From the NCBI GenBank assembly GCA_019747815.1, contig JAIEQJ010000002.1, positions 96,585 to 160,584 of the forward strand: a stretch of 64,000 bases of DNA. The letters are read 5' to 3'. This DNA is from Hyphomonadaceae bacterium. Its GTDB lineage: Bacteria > Pseudomonadota > Alphaproteobacteria > Rhizobiales > Hyphomicrobiaceae. Position numbers and translations under genes: made by a program. The notes under the pieces were generated by a model. It had not been told where the DNA came from and did no database searches. It worked only from the letters and a program-made list of their open reading frames with translations. Below, in pieces: positions 1 to 7,839 of the stretch. Within the stretch, counting starts at the first letter, position 1; the number at the start of each line of letters is the position of its first letter.

Positions 1-1149
1 CAGGTGGCGCTGGCCTGGCTGGTGTTCCGCCTCACCAACTCGATCTTCCTGCTCGGGCTCACCGGCTTCCTGCTCAACATCTTCTACCTGCTGCTCGGGC
101 CCATGGCCGGCCTCGCCGCCGACCGGCTGCCGCGGCTGCCGATGCTGATCGGCATCGATCTCGCGCTCGCCGCCTGCTCGCTGTGGCTTGCCGCCATGAC
201 CTTCCTAGGCGTGGACAGCATCAACGCCTATCTCGCCGTGGCGACGCTGATCGGCGTTGCCAACGCCTTCGAGATGCCGGTGCGCCAGACCCTCATCAAG
301 GACATCGTCGAGGATCGGCCCCTCGTCAGCAGCGCGCTTGGCGTCAGCGCCATGGTGTTCAATCTGGGCCGCATGATCGGCCCCTCCATCGCCGGTCTGC
401 TCTTGGTCTACGTCTCCGAGGGGTGGTGCTTCGTGCTCAACGCCGTGAGCTACGCCGCCATCATCGGTGCGCTGCTGGCCATGCGCCTGCCGCGCGTGCC
501 GGCGCCCGTCGCCTCCGCCGCCCAGCCTGAGGGCCTGCGCGCCAATCTTTCGCTTCTCCTATCCTTTCCTGCCGTGCGCTATCTGCTGCCGACGGTGGTC
601 GCGATCGGCTTGTTCGCCACGCCCTACGTGCCGCTGATGCCCTCGATTGTGGCGCATTTCTTCGACGGCCAATCCTCGACCCTGGGCATCCTCATGAGCG
701 CCGCCGGCATCGGCGCGTTCGCGTCGGCCACCTATCTCTCGCTGCAGCCGGGCTACGGGCGCCAGATCCGCCTGCTGACGCTGGCGCCACTGGCCGTGGG
801 GCTGGTGCTCATCGCTTTCGCCTGGTCGCGCATCCTGCCGCTCTCCCTGCTGCTGCTGGCGGCGCTCGGCGCCTCGGCGCTGATCGCCGTCAACTCCACC
901 AACGCCCTCCTGCAGCAGTCGGTGCCCGACGCCTGGCGCGGACGCGTCGTCGCCCTCTACAGCATGTCGTTTGCAGGCACCGCACCCATCGGCGGCGTCC
1001 TCGCCGGGTTCCTGGCCGAGCGCTTGGGGCTCACCGCCACCCTCGCCATGAACGGCAGCCTGATCCTCGCCGCCGGCCTCTTCGCACGCTGGCGGCTGCA
1101 CAATCATCCCGAGGCCCTGCGCGGGCTCATGCGCAGTCTCCACCGCTGA
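1..1149 (+). CDS. MFS exporter, EntS/MFS_3-like (5' end outside window)
   Basis: This is the C-terminal 382 residues of a 12-helix major facilitator transporter; the reading frame is open from base 1, so the start lies upstream. Hydrophobic helices alternate with short basic loops throughout. The opening QVALAWLVFRLT and the later GRMIGPSIAGLLL resemble the MFS_3/EntS family of drug and siderophore exporters, which move substrates out across the inner membrane by proton antiport (family knowledge). About 40 N-terminal residues are probably missing. The next gene converges on it from the other strand, so nothing here identifies the substrate. Confidence 0.85.
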   Translation, partial: QVALAWLVFRLTNSIFLLGLTGFLLNIFYLLLGPMAGLAADRLPRLPMLIGIDLALAACSLWLAAMTFLGVDSINAYLAVATLIGVANAFEMPVRQTLIKDIVEDRPLVSSALGVSAMVFNLGRMIGPSIAGLLLVYVSEGWCFVLNAVSYAAIIGALLAMRLPRVPAPVASAAQPEGLRANLSLLLSFPAVRYLLPTVVAIGLFATPYVPLMPSIVAHFFDGQSSTLGILMSAAGIGAFASATYLSLQPGYGRQIRLLTLAPLAVGLVLIAFAWSRILPLSLLLLAALGASALIAVNSTNALLQQSVPDAWRGRVVALYSMSFAGTAPIGGVLAGFLAERLGLTATLAMNGSLILAAGLFARWRLHNHPEALRGLMRSLHR

Positions 1150-1250
1150 TCCCCTCGAGCCGGCGTCAACCAGCGGCCCGCGCCGGAGTCTCGCGCCGGC
1201 CCCAAGTGCCTTGTGCTGGTGTCCCCTGGCAGGACCGGGCGATCGGCGGC

Positions 1251-1463
1251 TCAGTGCCAGGCCTGCGTGGCTTTCTCGGCCGTCAGCTTGAGACGAACCA
1301 CCCCCTTCTCGACCGACTCCACCATGTCGGCGTCGATGTGGTGATACATGCCGCCAGAGGCCAGCCTGACACGTTGGCCGTCCATGCCGTCGACGGTGCC
1401 CACATGTTTGCCGTCCGAACCCCTGACCTCCATCTGCCCCTTGATTTGTGATAGATCGACCAT
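1251..1463 (-). CDS. DUF2171 domain protein
   Basis: A 70-residue soluble protein made almost entirely of a DUF2171-type beta-barrel module: an opening DLSQIKGQMEV, then a GKHVGTVDGMDGQRVRLA segment and a short C-terminal tail. Members occur singly or in tandem in rhizobia and related bacteria and have no established function; a PRC-barrel-like fold is a guess. The start is well supported by a GGAGGTGG ribosome binding site about five bases upstream of the ATG. It converges on the MFS gene and seems to be transcribed alone; the roughly 190 bases upstream, before the dehydratase gene, hold its promoter region. Confidence 0.75.
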   Translation of the reverse strand: MVDLSQIKGQMEVRGSDGKHVGTVDGMDGQRVRLASGGMYHHIDADMVESVEKGVVRLKLTAEKATQAWH

Positions 1464-1652
1464 GCAACCACCTCCGCTTCCTCGCTTCGATCGCGCCCCT
1501 CCTGGTAACGGCCGTGACCCCTATTTGTTCCGGCCAAGAGGCCGATCGCGGGACTGCGTCGGCGTCTGCGCCCGCACAGCAGCAGACCCCTGCCGCCACC
1601 GGGTTCTCGCGGCTCCAGGGTCAAACCAGCAGGGTCTCACTCCGCACACTGC

Positions 1653-3368
1653 CTACGGCACCAGAAACTCGAGGTCGCAGCCGTCGGGAGCCTGCAGCAC
1701 GCTCTCGCGAAAAAGCCTGTCGTAGCCGCGATGACCTTCGGCGGCGGATGGCTTGACCGCGGCACGGCGTTTGGCCAGCTCCGCCTCGTCCACCAGCAGA
1801 TCAAGCCTCCGCTCCTGCACGGAGAGACGGATCCTATCGCCCGTCTTGACCAGCGCCAGCGGCCCGCCCACCGCCGCCTCCGGTGCGATGTGCAGGATGA
1901 TGGTGCCGTAAGCGGTGCCCGACATGCGCGCGTCCGACAGGCGCACCATGTCCTTCACGCCCGCTTCCAGCAGCTTCTTGGGGATCGGCAGGAAGCCCGC
2001 CTCCGGCATGGCGGAGGCGCTGCGCGGGCCCGCATTCTGCAGCACGAGAAAATCGTCGGCCGTGACGTCGAGCGCAGGATCGTCGATGCGCGCGGCCAGA
2101 TCCTCGAGCGAAGAAAACACAAGCGCACGCCCGGTTTTCTCAAACAGCGCCGGCGTGGCGGCGGAGCGCTTGATGATGGCGCCGTCGGGCGCCAGCGAGC
2201 CGAACAGCGCCACGAGCCCGCCGTGCGGCTCCAGCGGCGCGCCGGCGGACTTGATGACCCGGCGATCGACATAGTCGCCGTCCTCCGCGGCCAGGCGCTC
2301 GCGCAGGGTGTCGCCGGTGACGGTGAGACAGTCGAGGTTGAGCAGCGGCTTCAACTCGCGCAGCACCGCGCCGATGCCACCGGCGGCGAAGAAGTCCTCC
2401 ATGTAGAACTCGCTGCCGACCGGCTTCACCGCCGCCAGCACGGGCGTGGTGTCGGACAGCGCGTTGAGACGCCTGAGGTCGAGCTTGATGCCGACGCGCC
2501 CCGCAATGGCCGCCAGATGGATCACGCCGTTGGTCGACCCGCCGAGCGCCAGCAGCACGCGCACGGCATTCTCCACCGAGGCCCGCGTGATGATCTTGTC
2601 CGGCGTCAGGTCCGACCGGGCCAGCGCCACCGCGCGGGCGCCCGTCGCCTCCGCCGCCCGCAGTCGATCGGCATGCACTGCTGGAATGGCCGCAGTGCCC
2701 GGCAGCGTCATGCCCAGCGCCTCGGCGATGGCGGCCATGGTGCTCGCCGTGCCCATCACCGCGCAGGTGCCGGCCGTGGTGACGAGCCGGCCTTCAACGG
2801 CCTCGATCTCGGCCTGGTCGAGCGTGCCGGCGCGATACTGCGTCCAGAACTTGCGGCAATCGGTGCAGGCCCCCACGCGGTCGTCCTTGTAGCGCGAGGT
2901 CATCTGCGGCCCGCCGATCAGTTGGATGGCGGGCTTGGCCGCACTCGCCGCGCCCATGAGCTGCGCCGGCACGGTCTTGTCGCAGCCGCCCATCAACACC
3001 ACCGCGTCCATGGGCTGGGCGCGGATCATCTCCTCGGTGTCCATGGCCATGAGGTTGCGGAACTTCATGGAGTTGGGCGCGAGCGTGGATTCGTGCAGCG
3101 AGATCGTCGGGAACTCGAGCGCCAGGCCGCCGGCGGCCGCCACGCCGCGTTTCACGGCGTCCAGCAGCTCTGGAAAATGGCGGTGGCAGGGATTGAACTT
3201 GGAGTGCGTGAAGGCGATGCCGACCACGGGACGGGCGAGCTCGTCGCCCGAATAGCCCATCGACTTGGCGAACGCGCGCCGCATGTAGATGGAGAAATCG
3301 CGGTCGCCGTAGGTCTGCAGGCCCCGCAGGAAGCCGCGCTCGGATGTGCCGTCGTCCGTCTTGCTCAT
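1653..3368 (-). CDS. IlvD/Edd-family dehydratase (sugar-acid dehydratase type)
   Basis: A 571-residue iron-sulfur dehydratase of the IlvD/Edd family, which removes water from 2,3-dihydroxy acids to give 2-keto-3-deoxy acids. Visible cluster ligands are the Cys of MGGCDKTVPAQ, the CTDC pair and the Cys in TAGTCAVMGTAST; the C-terminal half carries the usual swivelling beta-barrel. The motifs differ from the true branched-chain enzyme encoded at 51861-53585 and resemble pentonate dehydratases such as L-arabinonate dehydratase, so sugar-acid catabolism is more likely than valine/isoleucine synthesis. A GAGG element lies five bases before the ATG. No sugar kinase or aldolase gene is adjacent, so the substrate remains open. 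Confidence 0.85.
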   Translation of the reverse strand: MSKTDDGTSERGFLRGLQTYGDRDFSIYMRRAFAKSMGYSGDELARPVVGIAFTHSKFNPCHRHFPELLDAVKRGVAAAGGLALEFPTISLHESTLAPNSMKFRNLMAMDTEEMIRAQPMDAVVLMGGCDKTVPAQLMGAASAAKPAIQLIGGPQMTSRYKDDRVGACTDCRKFWTQYRAGTLDQAEIEAVEGRLVTTAGTCAVMGTASTMAAIAEALGMTLPGTAAIPAVHADRLRAAEATGARAVALARSDLTPDKIITRASVENAVRVLLALGGSTNGVIHLAAIAGRVGIKLDLRRLNALSDTTPVLAAVKPVGSEFYMEDFFAAGGIGAVLRELKPLLNLDCLTVTGDTLRERLAAEDGDYVDRRVIKSAGAPLEPHGGLVALFGSLAPDGAIIKRSAATPALFEKTGRALVFSSLEDLAARIDDPALDVTADDFLVLQNAGPRSASAMPEAGFLPIPKKLLEAGVKDMVRLSDARMSGTAYGTIILHIAPEAAVGGPLALVKTGDRIRLSVQERRLDLLVDEAELAKRRAAVKPSAAEGHRGYDRLFRESVLQAPDGCDLEFLVP

Positions 3369-3568
3369 GTCGCCTCACGCTTCTCCTCAGTCCGGCGACC
3401 TTACCACGCCCGGATTGTCGAATGTCATGCGCCACCGCATGCGGCGCTGTGCTCCAAGGCTCGAAACGACCAGCCAATTTCACGCTATCGAATTTGCGGG
3501 CCTGCTCGCTTCACACTCGGCCGACATGGGCCGACATGACAGCGCGGAACCCGTATCCGCCTCACACC

Positions 3569-4465
3569 TCACCCATCCCCGCACGTCTCACACTCCACCT
3601 CTACTGTCGCGTGCTCGATGCCGTAGCGCTCGCGCAGGCGGGCCTTGACCGCTGCGGAAATGCGCGCCGCATCACCCCGATCGGCGGCCTTGACGTGCAG
3701 CGTGGCCATGCGCTTGGCCTCGGTCAGCGACCAGGCATGCACGTGATGCACGTCCTCGACGCCGGGGATGGCCGCGACGAGGTCGTCCTTCAGCGCGCGC
3801 ACGTCGAGCCCCCTCGGCGCCCCTTCCAGCAGGATATGGCCGGACTCGGCGATCAGGAACCAGGCGCTGCGCAGGATCAAGAGCGCGACCAGCACCGACA
3901 GCAGCGGATCGATGGGCATCCAGCCCGTCATGAGGATCACGACCGCGGCCGCGATGGCGGCGACGGAGCCGAGCAGGTCGCCCAGCACATGCAGCATCGC
4001 GCCCTTGACGTTGAGGCTCTCGCGGTCGGCGCTGCGCAATATCAGGAAGGCTGCAACATTGATCATGAGGCCGATGCCGGCGATGACCAGCATGGGACCG
4101 GCCAGCACCTCCCCCGGCGCGCGCAGGCGCTGGATGGCCTCGTAGCCGATCGCCAGCGCGATGAAGAACAGGGTCAGCCCGTTGCTGTAGGCGGCCAGCA
4201 CCTGGAACCGGTGGAAGCCATAGGTGCGCTTCCAGTCGGACGGCCGCCGCGCGATGCGGAAGGCGAGCCACGCCAGCGCCAGCGCCGCGGCATCGGTCAG
4301 CATATGGCCGGCGTCCGCCAGCAAGGCGAGCGAGCCCGACAGCACGCCGCCCACGGCCTCGGCGAGCATGAACCCGCCCGTCAGCAGGGCCGCCCAGCCG
4401 ACGCGGCGCTGGTTGTCCGGCCCGGCCCGGGCGTGGCTGTGACCGGGAGCATGCGTGTGGCTCAT
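3569..4465 (-). CDS. CDF-family heavy-metal/Zn2+ efflux protein
   Basis: A 298-residue cation diffusion facilitator (CzcD/ZitB-like), exporting Zn2+, Co2+ or similar divalent ions in exchange for protons. The N-terminus is His-rich (MSHTHAPGHSHARAG), as in metal-loading tails of this family; LLADAGHMLTDAAAL supplies the HxxxD metal site of helix 2, and about six membrane helices are followed by a ferredoxin-like cytoplasmic domain from about residue 205. An in-frame ATG 39 bases upstream exists, but the His-rich start at 4465 fits the family better. It is monocistronic, with palindromic repeats immediately upstream. Confidence 0.88.
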   Translation of the reverse strand: MSHTHAPGHSHARAGPDNQRRVGWAALLTGGFMLAEAVGGVLSGSLALLADAGHMLTDAAALALAWLAFRIARRPSDWKRTYGFHRFQVLAAYSNGLTLFFIALAIGYEAIQRLRAPGEVLAGPMLVIAGIGLMINVAAFLILRSADRESLNVKGAMLHVLGDLLGSVAAIAAAVVILMTGWMPIDPLLSVLVALLILRSAWFLIAESGHILLEGAPRGLDVRALKDDLVAAIPGVEDVHHVHAWSLTEAKRMATLHVKAADRGDAARISAAVKARLRERYGIEHATVEVECETCGDG

Positions 4466-4527
4466 GGGCGCGGTCAGGTCCGACTGTGACGGCTGGAAGG
4501 CCATATAGGCCCGCCCCGGCCTTGCGC

Positions 4528-4602
4528 CTAGTGTCGCGATCGCGAAGTTCGCCGGATCTTGCAGCAGGCGCTGAATGAACTTCGCGATCGAAAGGACACT
4601 AG
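4528..4602. repeat. CTAG-ended palindromic element, copy 1
   Basis: A 75-bp inverted repeat that opens with CTAGTGTC and closes with GACACTAG. Inner arms CGCGATCGCGAAGTTC and GAACTTCGCGATCG can pair with few mismatches, leaving a loop of about 25 bases. It lies 13 bases from a second element with the same ends but different inner arms. Confidence 0.75.
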
Positions 4603-4615
4603 CAAGCTCATGGTT

Positions 4616-4692
4616 CTAGTGTGATTCAGATCGAGAAATTCGCTCAGCAGGCGTGCTGCGAGGAAGGGCGAATTTCTCGATCATCACACTAG
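4616..4692. repeat. CTAG-ended palindromic element, copy 2
   Basis: A 77-bp inverted repeat bounded by CTAGTGTGAT and ATCACACTAG, with inner arms GATCGAGAAATTCGC and GCGAATTTCTCGATC. Only the terminal CTAGTGT and the overall architecture are shared with its neighbour, suggesting related non-autonomous elements with diverged or exchanged arms. Confidence 0.75.
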
Positions 4693-4726
4693 GGTCCTTC
4701 CGACGATGGTGGAAGCGCTGAGCCTC

Positions 4727-4857
4727 GGTGTCATCCCGGACGGCCACGGGCCGATCCGGGACCCAGGGGCCCAGAGCACTATGGGCCAAGAGCACCAGCC
4801 TCACGCCTCTGACCTCTGGGTCCCGGCTCTCCGCACCGCTCCGGCCGGGATGACACC
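4727..4857. repeat. GTCATCCCGG-ended palindromic repeat, copy 1
   Basis: A 131-bp element with perfect 13-bp inverted ends (GGTGTCATCCCGG / CCGGGATGACACC) and a second inner pair (GATCCGGGACCCAGG / CTCTGGGTCCCGG). Three more copies lie at 36138, 37842 and 38050. Elements of this kind are dispersed widely in alphaproteobacterial intergenic DNA. Confidence 0.8.
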
Positions 4858-4872
4858 TGCGGCCAGCCGGCC

Positions 4873-4900
4873 AAAAAAAATGGGCCCCTTGCGGGGCCCT
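4873..4900 (-). terminator. Rho-independent terminator of the small lipoprotein gene
   Basis: Read on the minus strand: stem GGGCCCC, loop GCAA, stem GGGGCCC, then an A and eight T residues. It begins about 34 bases past the stop codon of the lipoprotein gene, so that gene is a self-contained transcription unit on this side. Confidence 0.9.
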
Positions 4901-4934
4901 GCGATGCCATTTCAGTAGGAGAGAGGCGTCGACT

Positions 4935-5069
4935 TCAGCGCGCTGCCAACTCTTGGGCTGGGGTGTCGGCGCCGAGCTTGAGGGGTTCCCAGCGCTCTTC
5001 CCGCCGGCAAGCGACGAGAGCGACACCAACAGCCAGCAACGCCACAACGGCGATCTTCTTGGATTGCAC
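4935..5069 (-). CDS. Small lipoprotein, 44 residues
   Basis: A GTG-started ORF whose first 20 residues form a basic-hydrophobic signal (MQSKKIAVVALLAVGVALVAC) ending in a lipobox-like LVAC, followed by a short charged tail with Arg, Glu and Trp. A GGAGGT ribosome binding site sits seven bases upstream of this GTG, and a strong terminator follows the stop, which together make a real gene likely despite its size. A longer in-frame start at 5132 lacks such a site. It resembles the class of tiny envelope lipoproteins such as entericidins in layout only; I do not recognise a family, and the function is unknown. Confidence 0.65.
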   Translation of the reverse strand: MQSKKIAVVALLAVGVALVACRREERWEPLKLGADTPAQELAAR

Positions 5070-5326
5070 GGCTCTACCTCCGAGCTTGCCCAGCCACGCC
5101 GCCATCTGACCCGAATCACGCCGGCGGCTCAAACTCCGGCAAGGGCCCGCGCCGCCTATTCTGTTGATAAGCTGGGGATTGCCACACGGCCGGGCGCCCC
5201 GCCCGTGAGCCCGCCCGTGAGCCCGCCAAGAGTGCGTCTGTGCAACCCGCCGGCAACCTTTCGTTAAGCGACCCGTGGAAAGATTCGCTTAACCATCCCT
5301 GCCGGCACAAGAACCAGGACCTTCGC

Positions 5327-5833
5327 ATGCCTCCCGCGCTCCAGGAAGCGCCGACCCGTCTGTCGTCCAGCCTGCACGAGGCCAACAACGACACCGGCCG
5401 CACCGCCTTCTGCGGCCCCATCGTGGTCTCGGCCATCACCGGCTACTCGGTGAGCAAGGTGGAGAGCGAGATCCGCGCCTTCCGCCATCTCGATCCCAAC
5501 AGCCAGGCCGCCATCAAGGGCACCTACACCGAGGATGTGGCCGCTGCGCTCAACCACTACGGCTACGACATGGTGCGCAAGGAGAGCTACATGGGCCTGC
5601 CGCGCAAGGAGCGGCCGGCGCTGTTCAGCAACTGGATGCACCGGCAGCGCAACTCGTGGATCCACTACATCCTCGCCCTGCACGTGGGCAAGGAAGGGCA
5701 CTGGGTGGTGATCAAGGGCGTCAAGGTGTGCGACACCTACAGCGACGGCGCCTGGCAGTTCGTATGCGACTGGCCGCACCGCAACAAGCGCATCATGGAA
5801 GTGTACGAGGTGCGCAAGGCGCTGGCGGTGTGA
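5327..5833 (+). CDS. Papain-like-fold (C39-like) cysteine peptidase domain protein, unknown role
   Basis: A 168-residue protein with no signal peptide. Cys29 sits at the start of a helix in TAFCGPIVVSAITG, and much later come HWVVIKG (His125) and DTYSDG (Asp136). This Cys...His...Asp order, with the His at the beginning of a beta strand, is the layout of papain-like folds such as peptidase C39, NlpC/P60 or bacterial transglutaminases. The ATG chosen matches the point where the sequence becomes protein-like; an in-frame ATG 29 codons earlier has a low-complexity lead. It is flanked by a repeat hairpin right after its stop. Family assignment is inference; it could be an inactive structural relative. 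Confidence 0.6.
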   Translation: MPPALQEAPTRLSSSLHEANNDTGRTAFCGPIVVSAITGYSVSKVESEIRAFRHLDPNSQAAIKGTYTEDVAAALNHYGYDMVRKESYMGLPRKERPALFSNWMHRQRNSWIHYILALHVGKEGHWVVIKGVKVCDTYSDGAWQFVCDWPHRNKRIMEVYEVRKALAV

Positions 5834-5838
5834 GCCTC

Positions 5839-5893
5839 CCCCTCTCCCCACGCTTGACGCGAAGGGAAGGGCGGCGAGGCGTGGGGAGAGGGG
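5839..5893. repeat. CCCTCTCCCC-ended palindrome, copy 1 (likely bidirectional 3' hairpin)
   Basis: A 55-bp hairpin with perfect 15-bp arms CCCCTCTCCCCACGC and GCGTGGGGAGAGGGG. It fills the gap between two converging genes (stops at 5833 and 5899) and could protect or end both transcripts. Related elements lie at 59743 and inside valS at 61203. Confidence 0.8.
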
Positions 5894-5898
5894 ATCCC

Positions 5899-6795
5899 TC
5901 AGCTCTTCAATTTCGGATCGAGCCAATCGCGCAAGCTGTCGCCGAACAGGTTGAAGGCGAACACCGCGAGCGTGATGGCGATGCCGGGGAACAGGATCAT
6001 CCACGGCGCCGTCTGGTAGAAGTCCGCGCTGGCACCCGACAGCATCAGGCCCCAGGCCGGCGTCGGCTCCGTCACGCCCAGCCCCAGGAACGACAGGCTG
6101 GCCTCCAGCAGGATGGCTTGCGCGACGAATGCCGTCACCATGATGAGATACGGCGCGACGATGTTGGGCAGGATGTGGCGCAGAATGATGCGCTTGTGCG
6201 AGAACCCGGCCGCCCGCGCCGCATCGATGAACGGCATGGCCACGATCGACAGGGTGGAGGAGCGCGCCACCCGCGCCATCTTCGGAATGATCGGCAGGGC
6301 GATGGCCGCGATCAGGTTGGTGTCGATCCCGAGCACGCTCTGCTTGCCGAGCACCGAGACCACCACCATCGCCAGCACGATGATGGGGAACGACAGCATG
6401 ATGTCGACCACGCGCTGGATGGCGGTGTCGATCCGTCCCCCGAAATAACCAGATGCCGCGCCCAGCACCGCGCCCAGCGTGCAGCCGATGAACGCGGAGA
6501 GAATGCCCACCGCCAGCGCCGTGCGCGAGCCGTACACGATGCGGCTGAACACGTCGCGTCCGTACTGGTCGGTGCCGAACCAGTGCGCCTCGCCCGGCGC
6601 CGACAGCATGGCTGCGAAGTCGATCGCCTCGGGATGATAGTGCGCGATCCAGGGCGCCCCGAGCGCGCACACGACATAGAGCAGGATGATCAGGAACCCG
6701 AAGATGCCGAGCGGCTCGCTCCTGATGAACTGCCACACCGCATTGGGGCGCTTGGGCAGCGCTTCGGTGGTCGGCGTGCTGGCAACGGTTGCCAT
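5899..6795 (-). CDS. Peptide/nickel-type ABC transporter permease (DppC-like)
   Basis: A 298-residue inner-membrane permease, the DppC-type half of the importer encoded in this operon. An N-terminal OppC-type segment with one helix precedes a periplasmic stretch containing HWFGTDQYGRDVFSRI, a hallmark of DppC/OppC proteins, and the cytoplasmic EAA loop reads AARAAGFSHKRIILRHILPN. About six membrane helices are visible. It is the last gene of the operon and starts 11 bases after the DppB-type gene stops, so the two are probably translated together as a heterodimer. The transcript ends at the palindrome at 5839-5893. Confidence 0.92.
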   Translation of the reverse strand: MATVASTPTTEALPKRPNAVWQFIRSEPLGIFGFLIILLYVVCALGAPWIAHYHPEAIDFAAMLSAPGEAHWFGTDQYGRDVFSRIVYGSRTALAVGILSAFIGCTLGAVLGAASGYFGGRIDTAIQRVVDIMLSFPIIVLAMVVVSVLGKQSVLGIDTNLIAAIALPIIPKMARVARSSTLSIVAMPFIDAARAAGFSHKRIILRHILPNIVAPYLIMVTAFVAQAILLEASLSFLGLGVTEPTPAWGLMLSGASADFYQTAPWMILFPGIAITLAVFAFNLFGDSLRDWLDPKLKS

Positions 6796-6806
6796 CGGGT
6801 TGCCCT

Positions 6807-7760
6807 TCAGCTCAGGCGGATGCGCGGATCGAGCCACGCATAGAGGATGTCCACCAGCAGGTTCACGAAGATGAAGATGGTGGCGATGAACAGCACCAGG
6901 CCCTGGATCAGATTGAAGTCGCCCCGCGCGGTGGCGTCCACGAACAGCTTGCCGATGCCGTTGATGTTGAAGACCTGCTCGGTCACCACCAGCCCGCCGA
7001 TCAGGAAGGCGAACTCCAGCCCGATCACGGTCACCACCGGCAGCAGCGCATTGCGCAGCGCATGCCGGCGCATGATGAGGCTGGTCCACACGCCCTTGGC
7101 CCGGGCCGTGCGGATATAGTCCTCGCGCATCACCTCCAGCAGTGCCGAGCGCATCATGCGGGTGGAGACCGCGGCATAGCGATAGCCGACCGAAATGGCG
7201 GGCCAGATCAGCGCCGAAAGGTTGGTGAGCGGATCCTCGAAGATCGAGACGTAGCCAATCTTGGGCAGCCAGTTGAACAGCGACAGCAGCGCCAGGATGA
7301 TCAGCATGCCGAGCCAGAACGACGGAATGGCCAGGCCCGAGACGGCCAGGACGCGCACGCTGTGGTCGATCCAGGTATCGCGGTAGAGCGCCGAGATGGT
7401 CCCGAGCGGCAAAGCGATGAGGACGGCAATGATCGTTGCCATCAGCGCGATCTGGAACGAGACCGGGATGCGGATGGCGATCTCGCGGGCAACGGAATCG
7501 CCCGTCCACAGCGACTTGCCGAGATCGAGCCGCGTCAGCCCCACCATGTAGTCGGCGAACTGCTGGTACAGCGGCTTGTCCAACCCGAGCCGCCTGCGCT
7601 CGGCCTGAATGGTCTCCTCCGAGACGGCGGCGCCGTCGGCTCTGAGCTTCACTACCACCACGTCGCCCGGCATCACGCGGATCAGGAAAAAGACGGCCAC
7701 GGCCACCCCGATCAGGGTCGGGATCACCAACAGCAGCCGGCGGATGAGAAACCACACCAT
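6807..7760 (-). CDS. Peptide/nickel-type ABC transporter permease (DppB-like)
   Basis: A 317-residue permease that pairs with the DppC-type subunit. The first helix starts at the N-terminus (WFLIRRLLLVIPTLIGVAV), followed by the periplasmic region typical of DppB (RRRLGLDKPLYQQF, RLDLGKSLWTGDSV) and the EAA loop YIRTARAKGVWTSLIMRRHALRN. Six hydrophobic segments are visible. It lies between the binding-protein gene and the second permease gene on the same strand. The 79-base gap before it contains a strong intercistronic hairpin, which may lower permease expression relative to the binding protein. Confidence 0.92.
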   Translation of the reverse strand: MVWFLIRRLLLVIPTLIGVAVAVFFLIRVMPGDVVVVKLRADGAAVSEETIQAERRRLGLDKPLYQQFADYMVGLTRLDLGKSLWTGDSVAREIAIRIPVSFQIALMATIIAVLIALPLGTISALYRDTWIDHSVRVLAVSGLAIPSFWLGMLIILALLSLFNWLPKIGYVSIFEDPLTNLSALIWPAISVGYRYAAVSTRMMRSALLEVMREDYIRTARAKGVWTSLIMRRHALRNALLPVVTVIGLEFAFLIGGLVVTEQVFNINGIGKLFVDATARGDFNLIQGLVLFIATIFIFVNLLVDILYAWLDPRIRLS

Positions 7761-7797
7761 GGCGTCAGCACAGTCCGCAGTTGTTCAATCAGGTTCT

Positions 7798-7826
7798 GCC
7801 GGCGGCACTTGACGAGCGCCGCCGGC
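7798..7826 (-). other. Intercistronic stem-loop between binding protein and permease genes
   Basis: A 9-bp GC-only stem (GCCGGCGGC / GCCGCCGGC) with an 11-base loop lies 13 bases past the stop codon of the binding-protein gene. There is no T-run, so it is not a classical terminator; such hairpins often stabilise the upstream binding-protein mRNA segment in ABC operons (established for other importers, inferred here). Confidence 0.6.
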
Positions 7827-7839
7827 GTTGCTCTGGGCC

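Larger units (their letters stand above)
4505..4934. other. 430-base intergenic region filled with palindromic elements
   Basis: Between the CDF gene and the small lipoprotein gene there is no convincing coding sequence. The space holds, in order, two adjacent CTAG-ended palindromes, one long GTCATCCCGG-ended palindrome and the terminator of the lipoprotein gene. An open frame of 167 codons crossing the region on the minus strand is an artefact of reading through the repeats. Confidence 0.75.

Noticed and set aside
1448..1756. 102-codon plus-strand ORF opposite the end of the dehydratase
   Set aside because: Arg/Pro-rich composition typical of a GC-rich shadow frame, and it overlaps the 3' end of a clear gene.
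1653..3368. Assignment of the first dehydratase as ilvD
   Set aside because: It lacks the [16 protein letters not shown] signature that the gene at 51861-53585 carries.
1731..3539. 602-codon plus-strand ORF covering the IlvD-like gene
   Set aside because: His/Arg-rich antisense shadow of a well-supported family member; similar long antisense frames occur opposite most genes here.
4616..5119. 167-codon open frame on the minus strand across the repeats near 4.7 kb
   Set aside because: It is created by read-through of palindromic repeats and overlaps the supported lipoprotein gene and its terminator in another frame.
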